Shown: positions 16,495 to 22,085 of the stretch, in pieces
Layout: the number at the start of each line of letters is the position of its first letter
How positions within the stretch are numbered: the stretch's first letter is position 1
Assembly: GCA_024196135.1 (NCBI GenBank)
Contig: JAMQCK010000466.1
Span: 1 to 22,085 of the forward strand
Reading direction: 5' to 3'
DNA from: Pleurotus ostreatus/Saccharomyces cerevisiae fusant
Taxonomy: Eukaryota; Opisthokonta
Length of the DNA: 22,085 nucleotides
Translations under genes and position numbers: made by a program
Notes under the pieces: model-generated
Told to the model about the DNA's origin: nothing
The model's input: only the letters and a program-made list of their open reading frames with translations
The model's database searches: none

Positions 16495-18837
16495 ATGCCG
16501 AGCCTCTTCACCCGACTCCGACGTCGAGCATTTACCGTCTCGAACCCCGCGCCACCTCCTCCCGCCCCGCCGAGCCCGCCGCTCCCCACAGCCTCATCCG
16601 ACCCATCTCCCCTACCTCGCAAGATTCACCCCGACCTCAACGCGCTCGCAGAAGATCTACAGAGAGAAACACGGCAGAGCTCGGTATCTCCCTCGCGCAG
16701 GCGTCCTTCCCGATCAAGCCCACCCTCCCGCGCCGCGCATTCCCCCGCCAGCGAGCACTCTCCGGATTCCTCCCGCTCGCACCTCTCGCGCACGCCCTCC
16801 CTGACAGATGACGCGCTCGCGGGGCTCCCCGCGTCCCCCGGGCGCCGCATCATGGCCCGCCTTGCTAATCTCGCATCACGATCCGCTCCTGCCATCGCCC
16901 GCGCGCCGTCCCCGCTACGGACGCCTCCGCGCACTGCACACAGCAGCCAACGCCCCAGCACGTCGGAGACGACGCGTTGGGCGACATTTGGCCGCTCCCC
17001 GCCTGGCGGCAAGCCCACACCCCAGCTCGCGCTGCCTGAGGAGTTCGGCGGGTATTCATCTGGCGCGTCCGAGCAAAGCCCCTCTGTCAGCACGCGCTCC
17101 TACCGCACAGACCTGACGGGCCGTTCCACACACACCCTCGGCAACCCTGCGGCGGCGCGCCCCACAACGCCCGCCAGTGCGTCGGACTTCGCGCCTAAGC
17201 CGCCCGCCGAGACGCCCTCCGCGCACACCTTCGGCTCGCCCACCCCACCCTCCAGCGGCTTCACCTTCAGCAAGAGCGTCCCCTCGACGCGTCGGTCGCC
17301 CGCCCCGCCGCTGCCGCCGCTTAGTCACCCCGCGTTTGGCAGCAGCGGCAGCACTCGCCGCCGGCTCTTCCGCACCGCGACGCATACATCCGCGCGTGAG
17401 CCCACCCGCCGGAAGCACCGCTCCCTCGCCACATCGGCCTCTATGCCTGCCATGCGCAGGCGGAGACGCCGTGAGAGCAACGCCTGGTCAGGAGGGGGGC
17501 AGGCGATCCCGGAGGCGCCTCGGGTGAACGAGCGCATGCATCGGAGAAGTCTGTCAAGGAGCAGGTCGCATGCGCGCACCGAGTCGAGGCGGTCGAGCGC
17601 GGAGTTCAGCGCGCGGCAGGCGTCGCTGCATACGGCCGAGGAGGGCGCGCCGTGGGAGGCACTCGTCTCCCGTGAGATGGTCAGTCTTTCGCTTGGAAGG
17701 CTCACCGCGAGAGCGGGAGACGGTAGAAATAGTCTGCAACCTTCCGCCGTCTTCTCTTCTGCGCCCGCTGCCCTGGCGTCGGCTCCGGGAACTCTGTCTC
17801 CTGCTCCAGCTACCGCGCTTCCTACTCCTGTCACTGCGCTTCCCAGCCCAGTCACCGCTCCACCCACGCCGTCTGCCTTGCCCGTGCCCTCTGCTTCGTC
17901 TGCTGCTCCGTCCTTTGTCTCGTCCTCATGTCTGTCTGTCGAGCCCACCTCGCCGACGCCCGTATACCGATCTCAGGAGATTATACCCTGGGCGTCGCGC
18001 TCGGACGTTGTGGTCGGCGACCGCAACAAAGGCAAGGGTCCCGCCTACCCTGCTGCACTCAAGCGTGAGGGCAGTACAACTGGCAAGCGCAAGGCGGGAG
18101 ACGATGACCCCTCACGAGTTGATTCGGGCTATTGGGAGGACCCGGGCGCGAGGTCTTTGCGTCCGCAAAGGCTGTCTGTGCCGTCGTTTGACGAGGCGAG
18201 GAGGAAGCGGCCGAGGCTTTCCCTAACGGAGCCTCCGCGTCCCAGTAGCACGCACGACGCATCGCTCATCCATTCCCTCGGGGCCGGTCAGCGTCACTCG
18301 CGTTTCGGGCAGCAATCACTGCATCTCTCGCGACCGGGATCGTCGCGACTGTCCGCTCAGCCCTCGGCGCGCGCCTCGACGTACGCCTCCGGCAGCACCG
18401 CTGCGCGCTACCACATGCGCGACCCGCGCAAGCCGCCGCCGCTCGTGCCGACGCCGTGGCTGCCGTCGAGGACCGCTCCGCGGAGCGCGTGGTTGTTCTT
18501 CCTCGGCTTCGTGCTTTTTCCCGCTTGGTGGCTAGGCGGATTGCTGCCTGCTAAGCCTCGACCCTGCGTGTTCGGAACGCATAGCGATGCGGAGCAGCTG
18601 GTGGGCGATGTGGAGAGCGTGGCGGCGACGAGGCGGGAGAGCAAGCGCGGCAGCGTGCTGGTGAACAATGCACAGCCGGAGCACGGTAGGATACCTTCCC
18701 AATCCAACGAATTGCAAGACGCTGACGCCGCCGCAGATGCTAGGTCGTGGCAATTCCGCTGCCGTGTCCTGGGCGCTATCTCGCTGGTGACCTACGTGCC
18801 CTTCATCGTCTGCCTGGCCATTTTCGCTCCGCGGTAG
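16495..18837 (+). CDS. Ser/Pro/Arg-rich protein with two C-terminal membrane segments, unknown function
   Basis: An intronless 780-residue protein in a neighbourhood where almost every other gene is spliced. It starts MPSLFTRLRRRAF at 16495; the ATG is preceded by CACC. Residues 1-660 are low-complexity and probably disordered, with many SPxR/RxxS sites that look like kinase or 14-3-3 targets. There is a repeat-like ALPTPVTALPSPVTAPPTP at about 440-465, and basic clusters resembling nuclear localisation signals (RRRRRRE about 321-327, KRKAGDDD about 531, RRKRPRLS about 570). Two hydrophobic segments follow: about 664-685 (SAWLFFLGFVLFPAWWLGGL) and the extreme C-terminus, about 758-780 (VLGAISLVTYVPFIVCLAIF). 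A roughly 70-residue loop separates them. This suggests a membrane protein anchored by a C-terminal hairpin with a long regulatory tail; basic clusters plus membrane anchors would fit the nuclear envelope or ER, but that is speculation. No enzymatic domain is recognised. Confidence 0.85.
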   Translation: MPSLFTRLRRRAFTVSNPAPPPPAPPSPPLPTASSDPSPLPRKIHPDLNALAEDLQRETRQSSVSPSRRRPSRSSPPSRAAHSPASEHSPDSSRSHLSRTPSLTDDALAGLPASPGRRIMARLANLASRSAPAIARAPSPLRTPPRTAHSSQRPSTSETTRWATFGRSPPGGKPTPQLALPEEFGGYSSGASEQSPSVSTRSYRTDLTGRSTHTLGNPAAARPTTPASASDFAPKPPAETPSAHTFGSPTPPSSGFTFSKSVPSTRRSPAPPLPPLSHPAFGSSGSTRRRLFRTATHTSAREPTRRKHRSLATSASMPAMRRRRRRESNAWSGGGQAIPEAPRVNERMHRRSLSRSRSHARTESRRSSAEFSARQASLHTAEEGAPWEALVSREMVSLSLGRLTARAGDGRNSLQPSAVFSSAPAALASAPGTLSPAPATALPTPVTALPSPVTAPPTPSALPVPSASSAAPSFVSSSCLSVEPTSPTPVYRSQEIIPWASRSDVVVGDRNKGKGPAYPAALKREGSTTGKRKAGDDDPSRVDSGYWEDPGARSLRPQRLSVPSFDEARRKRPRLSLTEPPRPSSTHDASLIHSLGAGQRHSRFGQQSLHLSRPGSSRLSAQPSARASTYASGSTAARYHMRDPRKPPPLVPTPWLPSRTAPRSAWLFFLGFVLFPAWWLGGLLPAKPRPCVFGTHSDAEQLVGDVESVAATRRESKRGSVLVNNAQPEHGRIPSQSNELQDADAAADARSWQFRCRVLGAISLVTYVPFIVCLAIFAPR

Positions 18838-19476
18838 CGCTGGAGCTCCTTCTGCTGTCTTGTTCTTCCCTCTTTCTACAATCCCGCTCGACGCATTATT
18901 TCTTGATGACGCTTTAATGGCTTTCTTGACGCTCTCCCGCGATCCATCTGGCATGCTTTCCTTCCCACATTCGTTCCATGTTGTCACGCTGGATGTCGAT
19001 ATCCTGGACTGTACATATTACGGCGCTTTTAACGCTTGACGAGTCGACCTCTTCGCTTCACGAGCAGCTTTTCCTCGTCTTCTTACTTCTTGTCCCCCGA
19101 GTTTTCTTATTCCCTAGTCTATGTTTTCTTGTCACGCCTTGCCACGTTCTCACGCGGATCTTCTAGCTATCATTCTTGCGCTCTATACCTACATGTGGAT
19201 TATTCTTCCATTATTACTCTTGGAGGGCTGGGGGTCGTTGATAGACACGGCACATCGCACCTGCCTCACGCATCAGAGGCACCAGCCCCATGGCATCGAA
19301 TACGCTTCCTCCATGCATCGGAACTTACGCGGATACCTTGTACTTATAATCATTACAGCTCTAGACGATGGCCTTCAGCGGCCTGACTATCACATTTGTA
19401 GATATCCGGAATGCATTATGCAGATTATGCCCACATCTAGGCGGAGGGTACAGGTGGAGGTTGGTAGGTACGGCAT
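18838..19476. other. 3' flanks of two converging genes
   Basis: The region lies between the stop of the Ser-rich gene (plus) and the stop of the F-box-like gene (minus). It is T-rich on the plus strand (runs such as TTTTCCTCG, CTTCTTACTTCTTG, TTTTCTTGTC), consistent with 3' UTRs. Small plus-strand frames (18978-19166, 19121-19954) have no features; the latter is largely antisense to the F-box-like gene. Confidence 0.5.
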
Positions 19477-20377
19477 TCAGTTGCAGGAGACGCGCTGTAG
19501 CCACTGCGCCTCGGCTGCGAGGTCGTCGTTGGCCTCGAAGCGCTCGGCTTTGAAGCGCAGTCGGGCGTCCTCGGCGGAGAGTCCCTTCAGCAACATGAAT
19601 CGGGAGTGCATCGCAGGCGTCAACATATCTGGAACGCAGATCGTGACTTCCTTCAAGGCGGCCATGTGTTCAGGGAGCTTTCGTTCCTTGGAAAGGTGCC
19701 AGACGACGACATTGCCGAAAGGCATGCGCAGATGCGTCAAGCGAGGCGCGAGCGTCGGAAGTAGCTTGATGACCCGCACGACGCGCGTGCTGGGAGTATC
19801 GAGGAAGGTGTCGATGCTGCGGAGGTGCAGGTCGCGGAGGGAGGGGAAGGCAATCGCCGGCTGCAAGTCGAAGGGGGCGGTGGCTACCCAGGAGATGGTG
19901 AGTTCCTGGAGTTTATTGAAGATGCGATGGGAGTGGAGGATGTTGCCGAGGTGATAGGTGTTTCGGAAGATGTGAAGGACGTGAACGTGGGGCGCGATCG
20001 AGTCGATAATGATGTCTATGACTGCTTGAATCCAGAGTCGCATGGGTGTGCGCTGAGCGTCTACAGATATTGTCAGCTAATGGAGGATGGGATAGTAAGG
20101 AGCACGCACTCAATCCCGTGTCAAACCCGCTGATATATAGGTATTTAACCTGAGGCGCGACCCCTGGATCCGACTGCAAAAGCGCTGCGAAGCGAGAGAG
20201 CTGAGCCAAGTTCTTCAGCGCGAGGGACTGGAATCGAAGAGGTCTCGCTGCATGCGAGAACAATCGGTTTTGCGCGCAGAGAGCGCGAGCTGTGGACCCA
20301 TCATCTGTGCACGCGTATGGGAATATTTCTAGCATCCATAACTCCAGTGGTAGTCGAGACGCCCATTCAATGGCCAT
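19477..20377 (-). CDS. F-box-like protein (basidiomycete type)
   Basis: Probable substrate-recognition subunit of an SCF ubiquitin ligase. Exon 1 20377-20110 and exon 2 20060-19477 (intron 49 nt with donor GTGCGT, branch AGCTGACA and acceptor TGTAG) give 283 residues. The N-terminus SRLPLELWMLEIFPYACTDD matches the LPxELW...IF pattern of fungal F-boxes, followed by LCAQNRLFSHAARPLRFQSL, a layout shared by large basidiomycete F-box families. The remainder has Leu-rich stretches (LPTLAPRLTHLRMPF, FPSLRDLHLRSI) that look like degenerate leucine-rich repeats. Such families are expanded and fast-evolving in agaricomycetes, so the target is unknown. A CACGTG box lies about 150 bp upstream (20525-20530). 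Confidence 0.85.
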
Positions 20378-21573
20378 TATTGGTGTTGATTGGTGAGGCT
20401 TGCTGAAGAGTGTTACTCAATAAGGGGGTATGATGGATGTATGAGTAAGAAACGCGATGCGCGTTCAATAGGGAGTAAGACTGGTGCCAAGGGGTTGTCT
20501 TCGATTTGAATCCGAACCATATTCCACGTGGGAAGCACGCGTGGTCATGTGACTAGAGTGCCAGCGACCTAACGCGGCAGGATATCCTGGTGTGGAATGA
20601 GGCCGGTACGTGTGAAAAGCAAGCCGTCGCACGATTCTCTTTCTTCAGGGACAGAAGATATGTCGACAAGCTTGTGCAGTCGCATTTATCACGGCCTCGA
20701 AACTGCTACTTGCATTTACGACCAAATTATCCTGGAAAATCGCGTTGTGGCGACCCTGGCTGATCTCCGGTCGAGTCAGTAAGGCAAAGATGGTCTGATA
20801 AGGCGAGAAATATGTGGATGTCTCTAGGAGAAGACCTGGTGAGTGTCTCGGGGTAAATCACATCGATAAGCAGGAGCGCGCAGATGCCGCCGCTCTGCTG
20901 GACCAGTAGGTACTTGGAATGTCAGTCGCTGGGTCGGAATCAGTCAGTCAATTAGGGACAGTTCTCCCTGCGCCGGAAGGCAGGGCTCGGGGAGAACAAT
21001 CACCCTGGCGGCCGTTAAGACCTCTCTCGCCTCAGAGCCCAGCCGAGCGCGCAATACGCAGGTCCGACTGGGCAGTCGCTTAGTGGGAAGTCAGCAGATA
21101 GGAAGAAGCTTCTCATGCTCACCGCGCGGACCTTATTGGTGATGATCTTCTTTCGGAAGGGTACGAGATCGGGGCACGTTGCTGAATATTCAGGAAAAGT
21201 CGAACTGAGCTTGGATGTAAGTAATGCGCTGGCAAGCCTGGCTTCTGCGGCAGAAGCTAGAGATAGCCGAGGGGCAGGTCACATTGTGCATTTCTTACCG
21301 ACGAGACTAGCGTTGCGGCCGTGTGGTTGCATGACTGACCAAGTTGTTAGTGTCGCCAACTTGCTGGAATTTCGGAGCCAACGAAAGAGGAAAAAAGCAG
21401 GGCGGACGCAATAGAAAACACGTTGAGGACGATGTCAAATTGTGAATGGAATGATTGACAGGCGATATACGAAGAAACGCGATGGCGAGTGCGGGTATGG
21501 GGCATCGATACGAGGTCCCTGGAGAAGGACTGCGCGGTGTGATCTACGACGTGGTTGGGTGCCCTGAGCTTTC
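20378..21573. other. Gene-poor stretch upstream of the F-box-like gene
   Basis: About 1.2 kb. Small plus-strand frames (20597-20782, 21115-21414) show no domain or splice signals. It contains the F-box gene promoter on the left, the hairpin at 20961-20997, and the 3' flank of the last gene on the right. A non-coding RNA is possible but not demonstrated. Confidence 0.4.
20961..20997. repeat. Hairpin-forming inverted repeat
   Basis: GTTCTCCC (20961-20968) pairs with GGGAGAAC (20990-20997), and an inner stem CCTGC/GCAGG (20967-20984) can form in the loop, overlapping the outer stem by two bases. It lies in DNA with no gene. It could be a terminator, part of a structured RNA or the remnant of an element. 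Confidence 0.6.
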
Positions 21574-22085
21574 CTACTCCGACTTCGATTGTCCCACTGG
21601 CGAGGACGGATCATGGTAGCCCTTCTTCTCGAGCGCGAACATGAGGTCCAGGAGCAATGGCTGCATGCGGTTCCAGAAGTCGGTCCACTCCTGCAGTGTG
21701 AGGTCTGCGCCAGGTTCCTTCCCCTGCACGTACATGGCGTGCAGCGGGAGCATCGCGCCAGCGAAGCCAAAAATCTCGGATTGCTCCGTTCGCGTTTGCG
21801 ACCCTTCTGGAACGGCAAGCAGGGTCCGGACGATCGCGTCAATGAGTTTGACTGTGGCCTTCCTGGCTCGGGCAATTTCCGAGTCGGGAGGCACCGCCAC
21901 TGTCGAAAACGTCTGGCGGGGTCAGTTAACGCGCGACTGCGTGGCAGGAAAGGAAGTCTCTATCTTACCACCATCATGCTGAGCGCAGCGTCTTCGGAGA
22001 CTGTTGCTCCTCTGTTCAGATAGGAGACGATGAGAAGCAGTAATGAGTGCACTTTCTCCAGACGCGTGCGGTCCGTGGGTGGCAC
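21574..22085 (-). CDS. Unrecognised protein, 5' part beyond the window
   Basis: Two exons are visible: 22085-21969 (open at the edge, 39 codons) and 21912-21574 (112 residues plus stop), joined in phase 0 across a 56-nt intron with donor GTAAGA, branch TTAACTGAC and acceptor CCCGCCAG. The last 151 residues are seen. They look alpha-helical, with LLLLIVSYLNRG near the left edge, ARARKATVKLIDAIVRTLL, then FGFAGAMLPLHAMYVQGK, WTDFWNRMQPLLLDLMFALE and the C-terminus SPVGQSKSE. Third positions are coding-like. I do not recognise a family; no catalytic motif is apparent. The strong intron and even phase make the gene itself likely. Confidence 0.75.

Noticed and set aside
17056..17948. Minus-strand Ala/Gly/Arg-rich frames inside the Ser-rich gene
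   Set aside because: Mirror-image frames expected in GC-rich low-complexity coding DNA.
19121..19954. Plus-strand frame of 277 codons
   Set aside because: Largely antisense to the second exon of the F-box-like gene, which has better family support and a clean intron.
20490..20520. tRNA T-arm-like sequence (TCGATTTGAATCCGAACC)
   Set aside because: No matching acceptor stem, D-arm or anticodon arm at the proper distances.

Overview
The window looks like nuclear DNA of a filamentous basidiomycete, probably an agaricomycete. The evidence is GC-rich coding sequence, many short introns (about 45-60 nt, with GTNNGT donors, CTNAC/CTGAT-type branch sites and YAG acceptors), small intergenic gaps with genes on both strands, and typical fungal housekeeping genes. 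The order (Polyporales or other) cannot be fixed from sequence alone. All gene models below were spliced by hand by matching exon frames; exon coordinates are given in each entry.

Layout, left to right. (1) 1-1246, minus: 20S proteasome beta-6 subunit (PRE7/PSMB1), missing only its last residues at the window edge, with a 147-bp hairpin element inside one intron. (2) 1247-4310: about 3 kb without a gene I can recognise, including a cluster of three different short tandem duplications (2756-2966). (3) 4311-6083, minus: glutathione synthetase (GSH2), five exons. (4) 6742-7692, minus: a short-chain dehydrogenase/reductase, four exons. (5) 8463-10650, minus: a Tgl2-like alpha/beta-hydrolase lipase, six exons. 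(6) 10651-13312: a poorly resolved stretch with a likely spliced but unrecognised minus-strand gene (about 11294-12463), a TATA-centred inverted repeat and a small direct repeat. (7) 13313-14835, minus: the Msp1/ATAD1 AAA ATPase of the mitochondrial outer membrane. (8) 15324-15918, plus: a small CPDP-motif protein resembling the TIGR04076 family, divergent from MSP1 across a promoter carrying two CACGTG boxes. (9) 16495-18837, plus: an intronless, Ser/Pro/Arg-rich 780-residue protein with two C-terminal membrane segments. (10) 19477-20377, minus: an F-box-like protein. (11) 21574-22085, minus: the 3' part of an unrecognised gene.

The genes do not form an obvious pathway or cluster. Proteasome, glutathione synthetase, Msp1 and an F-box protein share a loose protein-quality/stress theme, but adjacency in a fungal genome is weak evidence for co-function. 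I found no CRISPR, tRNA, rRNA or intact transposon. The most unusual signals are the hairpin insertion in the PRE7 intron, the GSH2 locus whose unspliced genomic sequence is itself one continuous reading frame despite four introns, the fungal TIGR04076-like protein, and the uncharacterised two-TM Ser-rich protein.
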